A program made the position numbers and the translations under genes. A model generated the notes under the pieces. It saw only the letters and a list, made by a program, of their open reading frames with translations, was not told where the DNA came from and made no database searches. Below are positions 34,561-62,099 of a stretch of 64,000 bases of DNA, piece after piece. The first letter of the stretch is position 1. Each line of letters starts with the position of its first letter. The stretch covers positions 7,456,001 to 7,520,000 of the forward strand of contig NC_133557.1 of assembly GCF_048773025.1 (NCBI RefSeq). The letters run 5' to 3'. This stretch comes from Camelus bactrianus. Lineage: Eukaryota; Chordata; Mammalia; Artiodactyla; Camelidae.

Positions 34561-36500
34561 GCCCTTCCTTTCAACTGCAAGCAGATGCCAAATAGTGTCT
34601 CTCAGTCCGGTTCCAGATTTTGGGGAGAGACTGTTATTTGACCAGTTTGACGAAGTGGGAAATTAATTATGGCTGGATGGTATGGTGACATTAAGGTAGC
34701 TGGAAGGGAGTCTGGGAAATATAAATTTAGTTTTCCAGCCTCTGCAGTACTGGGAAATAAACCAGAAGGAGGTGGGAGGGGAGTTTCAACCCTCCATGTA
34801 AACACAGGAGGTAGACCTAGTGGGTGGATGAGGGGCTGCTGATATGGTGGAGTATGTGTAGGTAAAGAAATGCAACCAGTGCAGAATAAGACAGATTGAA
34901 AAGCAAAATTTCCCATGTTCAGTTCCACTCCTCAGAACTTTCCCCATTTTTAGATATTTCATAGTTTCAACATCATCGTTTTCAATAATATGCTTTACCT
35001 CAATTTCTCAGTTTAGTAAATCAAGGGAGCATCTAATGATACCTTCTCATTAAAGCAAGAATTTAAACCCCACTATATCTCATCCCCCATGCATGCTTCC
35101 TCAGTGGTGTTAGCTGTACTAGTACTGCAGTCTGATTTTGGTGTTTGTTATTCACAGTGCTAAGCAATCTATGTTTAAAACTTAATTCCTCTTTCATCAA
35201 CTTTGGACAGAATTTCTTGAGCCCTGCCACCATAGAAAAAGAATTAGCCCCTCTACGTCATCTGCCATCTTCCTTCTCCACCTCCTTCTAATTTCTGTTG
35301 GTTTTATCTTTGCATTTCCATGGTCAAAGTTTATCACACTTATATTCTGTTCTGTAATTAAAATTAAATTTTCCATTCTTTATCTTTAGGTTGGTTCCAA
35401 AAACTGAAAACCAACCAATTTTATGATTATACTATTTACTGCAGACCCAAGTAATGAGATAGCTCTATGGAGAAGGAAATGTAATGCCATTTCCTCCACC
35501 CTATGCTGCTTGAGGAAGAATATTTTCTGTCTCAAATATTAAGGTCCAGCAAATTCTCTCCTCTTACACTCCACTAATTGCTCAAAATGATGCCTCAGAT
35601 GTGTTTGCTTCATATTTGGTTCCTGGAATAGATTTTGTTTCTGGTTTTATAATTGCCTTTTCTTTTCTTTCTGAGAAAAGAAACAGATGTTGTCTCCATT
35701 ATGTTACCACAATGTCTGCTTGTCATAATGCTTTCCCAGGCCTGGGTCCTTTGTACGTGTAGTGAGATGTGGGAGCTGTTGTTGAGTTTATCCAGCATTC
35801 CATTTCCCTCCCCTTTCTTTTGATGAACTGCTGCCCTCCTGTCCAATTGTATGATTTCAGTTTTTTCCCCCAATTGCATTACCTTCAGGGGTCAGCTGTA
35901 CCCAACACGTGGCTGTTTACCTTGATGGTGACTGACTGATGAGGGCTGGACACACAACCGAGGCAAGAATAATTAGAGTCCAATGGGATTTTTATCAGTG
36001 GATATTGAAAGTGAGAAGCACTCACCCCTTTAGCTTCAGGTAAGACTTGATCCAGGAAATCCAATGATGTCATCAAAGACCCAGGGTCACTGTATATCTT
36101 TCCTCCACCCTCAGTATTGTCATCCTCCCCTGGCTCCTCATAGTGGACTGCCAGGAGCAACATGCTTCTCTCATGTAGCAAATGTAGGGGTAGGGGTCAG
36201 TCCCACCAAATCCCCGGGCTTGAGAAACAGGAGAGAAATCAGAGGTTTTTTTCTTAACAAAAGGAGAATGAATTCATTTTGTACACCCAAACCACAGATG
36301 TTCATACTCCTTTCTACTGAATTTCTTTTTATTTCACAGATTCTAGTTGAAATTTCCAAGAATCATTTCTTGCTTTATTTTCACGGCTGCCTCTTTTTGT
36401 TTTACGAATGTAATAGCATTAGAATCTTTTTATAAATTCTCTCCCATTCCTTGAATTATCTGTTTCCTCTGGGATCAGTTTGTTCACCTTTTGTTTAATT
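34560..36500. other. AT-rich stretch, unassigned
   Basis: About 1.9 kb is probably decayed repeat. A 98-codon minus-strand frame (36181-35885) beginning MLHERSMLLLAVHYEEPGED is the longest open stretch. I recognise no family in it and see no splice partners. No gene is called. Confidence 0.35.
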
Positions 36501-36514
36501 TATTAAAGAGGCAG

Positions 36515-36755
36515 GACAGCTGAGCAGTTCAGAGTACAATGCAGGAAGTGGGCTGCCTGAGTTCAGATTCCATCTCTCTGCCCCTTACCTATGTAAGCCT
36601 CAGGTGAGTTACATTGCCTTTCTGTGACTCAGTTTCCCAGGAAGTGGAGATAATAATAGTACCTAGCTCAGAGGGTCATTATATGAGTTATGGAATGTAA
36701 AATGCTCAGACCATGGCCAGGCCTACAGTAAGCCCTCAATAACTCTTTGCTATTC
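36515..36755 (+). repeat. MIR SINE, near full length
   Basis: A MIR-like head (GCCTGAGTTCAGATTCCATC), core (CTGTGACTCAGTTTCCCAGG, GATAATAATAGTACCTAGC) and tail (GCCTACAGTAAGCCCTCAAT) are all in order. Confidence 0.8.
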
Positions 36756-37780
36756 TTTTCTTAATCCTTCTTTTGTTGGTTTTTCTCTGTCTGGTAATAC
36801 CTGGTGACCAGTTCATCTTTGTGAATGAAGGGCAGGGATGAAGGATATTGGCATGACGTAGTGTATTTCCTCTGCCCTGGAGTGTAAGCAGTGGGTGGGG
36901 GGAGTGGTCCATCTGCCGGCCGCCACCCCTCTGAGGTGTGCTGTCTCCCACAGAGGGTCCACTCCGACTTCCATGCCTGCTCTGGCTTCTGGGGCAGCTT
37001 CCTCTCATGCATGCTTTCAGCTTTGGTTACTTTTGCCCCCATTTGTGCCTCATTTCAATCTGCCCTTCTTCTATGTTCTAGAAGCAAATCAAAGTCCCTG
37101 GACAGTAGATGCCATGCACCCCAAACCCCAGTCGTCCTGTCCTCAGCCCTTCTGGGGAATTGCTTCCTTTCCCCTTTCCTTACTGTGCTTTTAGTGGTAT
37201 TTGAGGGACAGAGAGTGGGGCGGTACAGACATGTTCTCAGCCCACCATCTTGAACTGGAAGTCAGTGTGGTGGTTTCAATGCTTTAACTCCATCCAGCTC
37301 TGCACACCTGGGGTCCTTTGGGGCTTGCAAGTATTCACACTGGACACCCAGGAAGTAAAAAAGGAGGCCTTATAACTTGGGACTTTTCATTTTCTTGTGA
37401 AGCCTCTACGGGCCTGTTGACCTCAAGCCAGCCCCTCAGTAGGTCATCCACAGACCTGGTGACTGTTTCGGGGAGGAAGATGGCCCTTCAGTTTTGCTAA
37501 GATCTCCGGAGACCTAGACTCTCAGGGAGCAGAAGTCAGGGAGTACCAGGTGCGTGAGCAGGGGGGGAGAGTCCGAGAGACAGACCACAGGCTGGGTGGG
37601 TGACTGAAGCAGTGAAAATCTAGGGTGTATCTATGAGAGTAGAGGTCATGGGCGGGGGTGGGAGGGAGCACAGCCTTCAGTCACTCACTCTGCACTCACA
37701 GAGCTTTTCTGACAATCCTGGCCTTGTGGGAAGGTCTTCACACAAGCTGTCGGGAGGCTCCAGGTTCAGAGTATCTGTTT
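36756..37780. other. Spacer, no gene seen
   Basis: Mostly single-copy-looking sequence. Short open frames have no splice context or recognisable product. Confidence 0.35.
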
Positions 37781-37784
37781 GAGT

Positions 37785-37885
37785 GACTTTTGACATAGCT
37801 GTTGAATGATGAGTCTGGACTTGAACTTGGATCCATGCAGGGCCCAGGCTCCTAACCACTGAGCTACATGACTCCCACCTACCTC
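37785..37885 (-). repeat. MIR-like SINE fragment
   Basis: TGGACTTGAACTTGGATCC and CTCCTAACCACTGAGCTAC form the tRNA-like head of a reversed MIR element. Confidence 0.5.
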
Positions 37886-38574
37886 CAAGCTGACCAGAGC
37901 AAGGTGTTAAGGGTCTCCTGTGGGTCCCTTGGGCTGGGCTGTCCACACCTCAGATGTTGCTATTGGGTCTGAAACAACAAAGGCAAGTAAGCAGAGGGCT
38001 CTGGCGCCCTCTGGGGGAGATAGGAGGCTCGGCTGAGATGCTGTCGAGGTGGACAGGGGCCTGGGGCTGGGATCCAAGGAGGTCCAAGAAATGAATGACT
38101 GAATTAGAGCCCTGGTTGCTCCATTTGAGAGTAGGTCCTCACTTCCCCCACTCCTTAGTATTGAGCCCCCAGTATTTACCTGTGCACATCATCTATTAGA
38201 ATAAAGTCATAAGGCTATGTGTCTAACTTCCAGCTAGTGCAACATAAGCAGAAATGAAGTATGAATTATAAGAACATTTTTTAAAAAAGATAGAAGCGTC
38301 ACCTGCTTTATTCCTCCCTCTATCCTGCTTTCTGGAATGCAGATATAATGGCTGGAGCTCAAGCAGTCATCTTGGACTAGGGGTGGAAGCAGCCCATTGA
38401 AGAGGGCAGGGTGAAAAACTAAAAGGGAGTCTAGTTTCAGGATGATCATGCAGTTGCCCTAATCAGCCTTGGATGCCAATGTTTTACTTGAGTAAGGAGG
38501 ATACACTTCTATTTTACTCAAACCACTGTTATTTGGGGTTTTATGTACTTTAACCAAACTTTTTTTTCACCCTT

Positions 38575-39409
38575 ATGTTTACTTTCTTATTTATTTATTT
38601 AGTTATTTATTTTTATTGAATATAGTCAGTTTACAGTGTTGTGTTAATTTCTAGTGTACAGCATGATGTTTCAGTCATACATATACATACATATATGCCT
38701 TAAAAATTTTTGTTGTTGTTAATGGAGGTACTGGGGATTGAACCCAGGACCTCACGCATGCTAAGCATGTGCTCTACTGCTGAGCTATACACACTGCCCC
38801 ATATATTCCTTTTCATATTTTTTTCATTATAGGTTACTGCAAGGTATGAATATAGTTCCCTGTGCTGTATAGTATATTTAATATATAGTAGTTATTATCT
38901 GCAAATCCTTAACTCCCAATTTATCCCTTCTCACCCTTTTTCCCCACTTGGAACCATAAGTTTATTTTCTATGTCTGTGAGTCTGTTTCTGTTTTGTGAG
39001 TAAGTCCACTTGCATGTGTGTGTGTATGTTTAGATTCCACACATAAGAGCTATCATATGGTGTTTTTATTTCTCTTTCTGGCTTATTTCACTTAGAATGA
39101 CAATCTCCAGGTCCATCCATGTTGCTGCAAATGGCATTATTTTATTCTTTTTTATGGCTGAGTAGTATTTCATTGTATATACATACCGCATTCTCTCCAT
39201 CCAGTCATCTGTCGATGGACACTTGGGTTGCTTTCATGTCCTGGCCACCACAAACAGTGCTGCTATGAATATTGGGGTGTATGTGTCCTTCTGAACTATA
39301 TTTTCCTCTGAGTATATGTCCAGGAGTGGAACTGCTGGATGACATGTTAAATCTATTTTTAATTTTCTAAGGTACCTCAATACTGCCCTCCATAGTGGCT
39401 GCACCAAAG
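38575..39409 (-). mobile_element. Camelid-type LINE-1, 5'-truncated, carrying a SINE
   Basis: Minus-strand L1 3' end: TTTACAGTGTTGTGTTAATT, TGAATATAGTTCCCTGTGC and CATCCATGTTGCTGCAAATG run in the order of the L1 3' UTR and ORF2 end. This 3' end is the version I associate with camelids. The copy is cut at about 39409 near the GGCTGCACCA motif and is interrupted by the SINE at 38702-38799. It is better preserved than the other L1 pieces here. Confidence 0.8.
38702..38799 (-). mobile_element. Vic-type tRNA-derived SINE (camelid)
   Basis: Read on the minus strand this is a tRNA-Ala-like head with an A box (TAGCTCAGCAGTAGAG) and a B box (GGTTCAATCC), then CAGTACCTCCATT and an A-rich tail. The flanking duplications CATATATGCCTT (38690-38701) and CATATATTCCTT (38800-38811) differ at one base. 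The camelid Vic family is the best match from memory. Confidence 0.82.
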
Positions 39410-39419
39410 GAGATGGAAT

Positions 39420-39940
39420 TTTTAACTTAAAGTCCTTTCATGTCTTTTCGTGGCTTGATAGATAGCTCATTTCTCTGAAGAATATTACATGGTCTGGATT
39501 CATTTTATTTACCCATTCACCCACTGAAGGACATTCTGGTTGCTTCTAAGTTTTGGCAGTTATGAATAAAACTACTGTAGACACATTTGTGTGAGTGTGA
39601 GTTTCAATTCAATTGGACAAACACCAAGGGGCACAATTACTGGATGGTATGGTAAGAGTATGCCTCATTTTGTAAGAAACCGCCGAACTGTCTTTCATAG
39701 TGGCTGTACCTTTTTGCATTCCCATCAGTAGCGAATGAGAGTTCCTGTTGCTCCACACTCTTGCCAGTATTTCATGTTGTCAGTGTTCTGGATTTGGCCA
39801 TTTTAATAGATGTGTAGTGATGCCTCCCTGTTGTTTTAACTTGCAATTCTCTGATGATATTGATCTGGAGCATCTTTATGTGCTTATTTTCCATCTGTAT
39901 ATCTCTGATGAGGTCTTTGTTGTTTTTTTTTTTTTCTTGC
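39420..39940 (-). mobile_element. Old L1 (L1M) fragment
   Basis: This is a minus-strand ORF2-end region (AATTACTGGATGGTATGGTA, TTTTTGCATTCCCATCAGTA, ACACTCTTGCCAGTATTTCA) parallel to the 33.4-34.5 kb copy. It is more decayed than the adjacent camelid-type L1. Confidence 0.65.
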
Positions 39941-39949
39941 TGCCAAAAA

Positions 39950-40070
39950 TGTTTGCCTTGGACAAATCTCCTAACATCCCTGTGCCTTGATTCTCACATC
40001 TGGAGACTAATAGTGCTTACTTCAGAGTGTCTGTGAAAGTTAAAAGTATGTGTAGCTGTGAGACCTATTG
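39950..40070 (+). repeat. MIR-like fragment
   Basis: ACAAATCTCCTAACATCCC and CACATCTGGAGACTAATAG follow the MIR core pattern. Confidence 0.4.
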
Positions 40071-40239
40071 AGAAGGTCTTATCTAGGAGAAGAAATTATC
40101 TAGGAAATTTTTATTTTAAAATTTATTTTGGTAGCTGTTGGCTCAGAAACAATGAAAGGTACCCCAACCAGGCAAAGCCAACCAGCCTTTGTTCTCCTTA
40201 CCCCAAGGAGAGGCAAGCAAGTTCCCTTTTCTGAGATTT

Positions 40240-40560
40240 AGATCTTGTATCAGTTTACTGCAGTAGCTCACAAGCAACCACAGAATTCTCAGTAGCATCC
40301 AACAATAAACACGTAGTCCTGAGCAGGTTGGCTCAGGTCTGGCTGGCTTTGGCTGGGCTCAGCCCGTGGGTTTGGGTCAGGTCTGTTCCACATGTCTCTC
40401 ATCCTCTTCGGACCAGCAGGTTAGCTGGAGTATATCCTTTGCATGGCAACGGCAGAAGTGCAAGAGGGCAAGGCCAGCTATGCAAGCACATTTCAAGACT
40501 GTTTATGTCATGTTCGTGCACATCTATTGGCTAGAATAAGTTACGTGGCTAAGATCCAAA
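40240..40560. repeat. Old interspersed repeat, family uncertain
   Basis: The order of phrases (CCTGAGCAGGTTGGCTCAGG, CTATTGGCTAGAATAAGTTA) resembles the repeat seen at 59818-60170. Confidence 0.4.
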
Positions 40561-41500
40561 TCAAGGGATGAAGGAATATGCTTTCTCCACCATGAAGCCA
40601 TGGGGAAGATGTATATACTCTAGAGTGGACTGAAGGACTGGGGCCAGTTAAGTCACACTCACACAGGCCTAGAGTTGGGGGAGTCCCTGGGCCAACAAGT
40701 CTTATGTTGAGGTTGGAAGAGGAAGCAAGGGAATCACCCCATTGTGCTTTGGTCAAAAAAGGAAATGACCCAAGGTTGGAAGTAATAGAGGTGCTGCAGC
40801 GAGGGCAGACTGAGAGATCTCATCCCTCTGGGCCCTGAGGATTTCAGGGTAGAAATGTAGAAATCTCAGGAGACATCTGCTGTGGGCCACTGTGGCCTGG
40901 GAGCCCCATCCATCCCAATTCAAGGTTTCGTATCCTTTTTGATCTGCACATGTGAGTTTTCCCATAGGGTACAGGAGGCCTGATCAGGCGAGGCTCCCCA
41001 CCACCACAGATAGGCTAGGGCTGAGTTGAATTCAATTTGAATTGTGAAACCAAGAAATGTGTTGTCACTTGTATCCAGGGTTGCTTGGAGCAATTAACAT
41101 CTGCCCTGTATGTCAAGTGTCTGGCACATAGGAGGCCCTTGCTAAAATGGGCCTCAATGCCATGACGGTATCACAGCTGTGGCAGGGTCTTTCCTCTTCT
41201 GCTTCAGTGGGGGTGAGGGTGCTGCTCAAATCCTGAGTGCAGTGAGGTGGGGAGAGGGCAGTGGAGAAGGGGCGAAGGATTAGAAACACTCCTCCAGCCT
41301 GAGGTTGGGGTCCTGTGTCCTCCACGACTAGAGCCCACTTCTTGGAAGGTTGTCCCCAGAGTCACCAGGTGCAATGGGGGCCCTGGAGGCTCCCAAAGGG
41401 CTTGGAAAATCAATGCCTTGGTCTGTGTGCCTGTCATGCTCCCCTACCCTGGGCTGGGCTTGGCTCCTTCCTCGCTGTCAAGAGGAACATATTCCTCCTC
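40561..41500. other. Spacer, no gene seen
   Basis: I see no recognisable gene. Frames here are short and lack splice context. Confidence 0.3.
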
Positions 41501-41502
41501 TC

Positions 41503-41865
41503 TCAGACTCCTAAAAAGGCCGTGTGGCCCCAAAAAGAGAGGGGTATGTATGTGGCTGGTGAGCAGGACCCCTCATTTTCCCCTTTGCCTGAGAGGAGGC
41601 TCCCGCATGGCCCTAGGTCCCACTTCTGCTTGCTCAAGTCCCAGGGTCCCAGGCCTTGCCAGGGCCTTCCCCTGCTTAGGAGGTCTTTCCTGTCTTGGTG
41701 TTGTGCAAGGCCAGCAGCTTCCTCCCTGACCAGCCTCCGGGCTGCGCAGTAGAGCTGAGGCTTTGGGAAAAGAGGAAGCAACTCCTGGAGAGGGAGCAGC
41801 TCCACAGGCTCCTGGTCCTCCTCTCCGTCCTCCTCTCCTGCGGTTCGCGGAGCAGATATTACCAT
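41503..41865 (-). other. Unassigned minus-strand open frame, 120 codons
   Basis: The frame starts MVISAPRTAGEEDGEEDQEP and continues with a leucine-rich stretch (ELLPLQELLPLF). I recognise no family. It has no convincing promoter or splice partners and no human gene that I know at this place. It may be chance in a GC-rich region, so it is listed as an open frame and not called a gene. Confidence 0.2.
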
Positions 41866-41929
41866 CCCTGGGCCTGGAGGGCAAGCAGAGGCTTGGGAGC
41901 GGGGCTGGGCTGAAATTTGCTGGGGACCA

Positions 41930-42295
41930 TCTGGCTGTCCAAGCCCAAGACCCTACTCAAAGCTGCACTCACAACCCAAACCCCTCTGCAACCCCCAATC
42001 TTCCCCAACTTACATCCTCATCCCCATCCTAACCATCATCTTGACTCCTGCCTCGCTCAGCCAGTTATTTATTTCAATCCTACTTCACCCATCTCATCCC
42101 CAGCCACTTAGTAATCATCATCTCCATCCAGCCCCAGCCCTGACCTTAACCCTCACCCAACCCATCACTCTCACCTCCATGTCAACCCTAATTCCATTCC
42201 AAATTGCATCCTACCCATCACCTTCACCCCAACCCAACTGCAACCTCATCTCCCCTCACTCCGCTTCATTCATCACCACTTCATTCCCTGAGTGA
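41930..42295. repeat. C/A-rich low-complexity tract
   Basis: About 360 bases of imperfect CCCAAC, CATCAC and CCATC units, almost free of G on the plus strand. Confidence 0.7.
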
Positions 42296-44040
42296 TGGTC
42301 CCCAGCCCTGTCCAGCATAGCCTGGGGGGGACGGGCACTCAGGCTAAGAGCACTTACAGCTAGATTAAAGAATGAACTGTGAAACATCTACCGCCGGTTT
42401 TAAAGCCAATAGGCCTAATTTTGAATTATGTGGCTTTTTGAGTTAGATGTCTGGCCTCTGTTTGGGGCTTCCCACTATTATGAAGACAACTTCCTCCCAG
42501 AATTGCCCATCTGTACCTGATTTCCGATCTGCGGAGCCGAGCACTCCAGCTGGCTGTGTTACGCTATTTCCTGCTTCTCCAGCCTGAATAGGGAAGTTGA
42601 GGAGAAGCCCCCGTACTAGGAAATAGAAACCGAATCCTGCACCCAGGCACAGCTGTCTGCAGCTACCCTGCCTCTGACCTTTCTTCCCTAGGCCAGGCTT
42701 GGACTCTGGGATCTGATGTCAGGGACTTGAGGCCCTAGCCTGCCCTCCCAGACGTCCTGGGACACTTGGCTGTGCTCAGACTTCACTCACTCACTTGCTC
42801 TCACCCAGGCAGTAAATGGGCGCCTGCCCCAATCCTGACGCAGCGCCTGCTGATTCCGGGAGTGGGAACTGGGCTTCGGAGCACCCGAGACTTGGAGATA
42901 TGAGCTTGAACCAGGGAATTCTGCTCTCCCAAGTGGTCATTGCCTAAGGGCTGCAGTGCTCCCTGCCCCTAGTACAGCCACCCCTTCCCCAGACCTGCGA
43001 TCATCCCTCTGTCCCTCTGTGCCCCCCAGGACACCCAGCCCAACTCAAGCCCTAGGCGGGCACCTCCCCCTCAACACCAGGCTTTAAACAGGGACAAAGG
43101 TCTCCCTTCCTGGGCTTCTTTTTGCCTTCTCTTTTTTTCCAGGAAAGTTCTCTGGGCTGAGGCTGGTCTTTGGGGTGGAACAGGCAGAGCAGGTAAGCTG
43201 GACTCTGGTGGGACTGACCTCTTAGATATTGGGGCTGGGCTAAGGATAGGTGACATCTACATGAGGTGACTTGGGGCAGTGCTAGAAAGGGTCCTCTCAA
43301 AACTCTCTGCTCCATTCTGGGGTCAGTATCCTAAAATCCCACCATTCCTCATGTAGGTTCAGCTTTGTCCTTTCCATGGCCCCAAATGAGAACAGCAGGG
43401 GAGCTGGGACAACATGAGCCTTGGTGCTGTCCTGGCTGTAGAGGAGCTGACCCTGGGCCCCAGAGCCACACCTATCCCCCCAAACATGCCCAGCGGGCTG
43501 CCGTTCAGCCCAGCATCCAGGACATGGGGCCCACCCTGGGCCAGCATAAGCTTCTCCTGTGGCCAAGGACCAGGTGTGGAGGATGTGGGTACATTTTCCT
43601 GGGAGAGGAGCAGGACTAGGACTGCTCAAAGGACTGAGGATGAGCCACTGGGCCTCAGCCAAACAGCAGACCTGTCTGCGGAGCAGCCCAGCCTGGGGCC
43701 CAGGTCTCCTGAGGAATGGGCTCTGCCTGGCCTTCTCACAGTTCTGCCTTTGCCAGGCTCCCTGCAGGGACCTCCCTCTCCCCTTCACACTTGTCTAAAT
43801 ACTGTGTTGTCGTCCTGACAGGCAATTCAGGCCCCATCCAGGCCCTGGGTGTCTGTTCAGCCTCTCCCCACGTGTGGCCCCTGGTAGCCACCAGAATCAG
43901 TGGGGCCCCACCACTGAGGCAGATGGGCTGGGGACCGGGAGATGTCATGAGTTTCCTGTCCCCACTTCCAGCCTCCCCAGGCCCTCCCCCTCACTCTGCA
44001 GGGTCAGCATTTAGAGCCAGGGAGGACTGCAAGGTTGGCA
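42296..44040. other. Spacer, no gene seen
   Basis: GC-moderate sequence with chance frames on both strands. No product or repeat is recognised. Confidence 0.35.
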
Positions 44041-44041
44041 A

Positions 44042-45205
44042 CATGGGTTTTTATATGTGTATGTGGTCAAATATATATAACAAAAAATTGACCATTTCAA
44101 CCCTTTTTAAGTGTACAATTCAGTGGCACCAAATACATTCACAATACTGTGTAACCATTTTACTGAACTTTTTCATCATCCAAAATGTAATGTTTCACCT
44201 GTTGAACATTAACTCCCCATTCCCTCCTCTCTCCAGCCCCTGGTAACCTCTATTGTACTTTCTGTCTCTATGAATTTGCCTGTTCTAGGTAGCTCGTGTA
44301 AGTGGACTCGTACGTCACTTGCCCTTTTGTGCCTGGCTTATTTCACTTAGCATTATGTTTTCAAGGTTCATCCATGTTGTTAACACTTGTCGGAACTTCA
44401 TTCCTTCTTATGGCTGAGTAATATTCCATTGTATGGGTATACCACATGTTTGTTGCTTCTACTTTATAGCCACTGTGAATAATGCGGCTGTGAACATGTG
44501 TACAATTATCTGCTTAAGTCTCTGATTTCAGTTCTTTGGTGGTATGTGCCTAGGAGTGGAGTTGCTGGATCTTGTGGTAACCTATGCTGGACTTTCTGAG
44601 GAAACACCAAATTATTTTCCACAGGGGCTGCACCATTTTACATCCCCACCAATAGTACACGAGGCTTCCAATTTCTCCACATCCTCATCAGCATTTGTTA
44701 TTGTCTGGTTTTGTTGATTTATAGCCTTTCTGATAGATGTGAAGTGGTAGCTCATTGTGGTTTGGACTTGTATCTCCCTAATGATCAGGGATGCTGAATG
44801 TCTCTTCATGGGCATGTTGGCCATTCATATATCATCTCTGGAGAAATGTCTATTCAAGTCCAAGCCCATTTTTAAAATTTGGGTTGTCGGGGGGTTTTGT
44901 TGTGGTTGAGTTGTAGGAACTCTTTATATATTCTAGATATTAATCCCTTATCAAATACATGATATGCAAATATTTTCTCCCATTCCATGGGTTGACTTTT
45001 CACTCTCCTGATAGTGTCCTTTGATGCACAGAAGTTTTTCATTTTGATCAAGTCCATTTCATCTATTTTTTCTTTTTTTGCTTGTGCTTTTGAAATATTT
45101 GCCTGATATCAGGTCATGAAGATTTTTATCCTTGTTTTCTTCTAACAGTTTCATAGTTCTAATTATATGTGCTTCTGGTATCTCCCCACTTTGGATTCAT
45201 ATCTA
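44042..45205 (-). mobile_element. Old L1 (L1M) fragment, ORF2 C-terminus and 3' UTR
   Basis: Two minus-strand open stretches are clear ORF2 pieces: 45057-44872 (WEKIFAYHVFDKGLISRIYK) and 44824-44612 (EDVEKLEASCTIGGDVKWCS). The 3' part contains AATTCAGTGGCACCAAATAC. It is 5'-truncated and decayed, and is the best-preserved old L1 coding fragment in the window. Confidence 0.85.
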
Positions 45206-45559
45206 TGATGCCTCTTAGAGCCCCCATCCCCACCAGGGGCACCCCATGGCCTGCCTTCTTGTCCCTGGTATACAGTAGGCACTTAACTCATGTTTGTGGG
45301 GTATTTGTTGGGCAGGGTTCTTGTGCCACCTGTCACACTTAGACTTGCTCTGCCACCAACTTTAAACCCCCAAGGATCACACCCTTCTCTTGCCCATCAC
45401 TGTAAGGGCTGGGGAACTCTGCATTGCTGCAAGATACACGGCTTCAGTCCCAGGTCCTGAGAAATGGGTGCTCCCAAGCTACCAAGGGCAAGGCAAGCAC
45501 AGATGGCTCTGGGGCAGACAGAGACCCCAAAGGGGAAGTTTCAGCAAGAAGCCACGTTC

Positions 45560-45835
45560 AAGCTCTACCTTGAAGACTGAATAAGATTTCAGGAGGCAAA
45601 TATTGTTTGTGGGGAGGACAGAGCTGGTCATCTGGAGAGCTCACGGGTAGATCGGACTGGCCCCAGGGTGGGCAGAGAAAGAATGGGGGCAGAGCTGGGA
45701 GTAGGAAATGAGGACCTTTCAGGGATGTATTAGGAACCACATCTCATGAGCAACTGGGAGCCACAGAAGGTTTTTGAGCAGGGGAGTGACTCTTAAAGGC
45801 AGCACTTTGATAAGTGTTCAGTCAAGCCCTATTAT
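45560..45835 (+). repeat. L2 LINE fragment
   Basis: GCTCTACCTTGAAGACTGAA, GGAGCCACAGAAGGTTTTTG and AGCAGGGGAGTGACTC are L2 3'-region phrases. Confidence 0.6.
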
Positions 45836-45970
45836 GGTCTATAGCTGGTAAGGCTGGTGGTAGGGAGACAAGTCTCAATTAAGAAACTGTCATTTTTTGC
45901 TGGATTCCTTGGAGTAAGTCACTGGGCCTCTCTGGGCTCCAGTTCCTGTTGGCTTGGGTGACAGGGAGGG

Positions 45971-46000
45971 GACAGGAAAGTGGGGGAAAGGGAGAAACAG
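45971..46000 (+). promoter_or_regulatory. SIGLEC1: Purine-rich ETS/IRF-like cluster upstream of SIGLEC1
   Basis: About 310-340 bases before the SIGLEC1 ATG lie AGGAAAGT (a PU.1/ETS-like core) and two spaced GAAA half-sites ending in GAGAAAC. This resembles, but does not match, an interferon-stimulated response element: the half-site spacing is 4 where 2 is canonical. It fits the known myeloid and interferon control of the gene, but the claim is weak. Confidence 0.25.

Positions 46001-62099
<16,099 letters not shown>

Noticed and set aside
37785-37885. Possible tRNA gene (tRNA-like phrases)
   Set aside because: No intact A box, B box and acceptor stem. The pattern is that of a reversed MIR SINE head.
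38702-38799. Possible functional tRNA-Ala gene
   Set aside because: The A-rich tail, the target-site duplications and the position inside an L1 identify it as a SINE.
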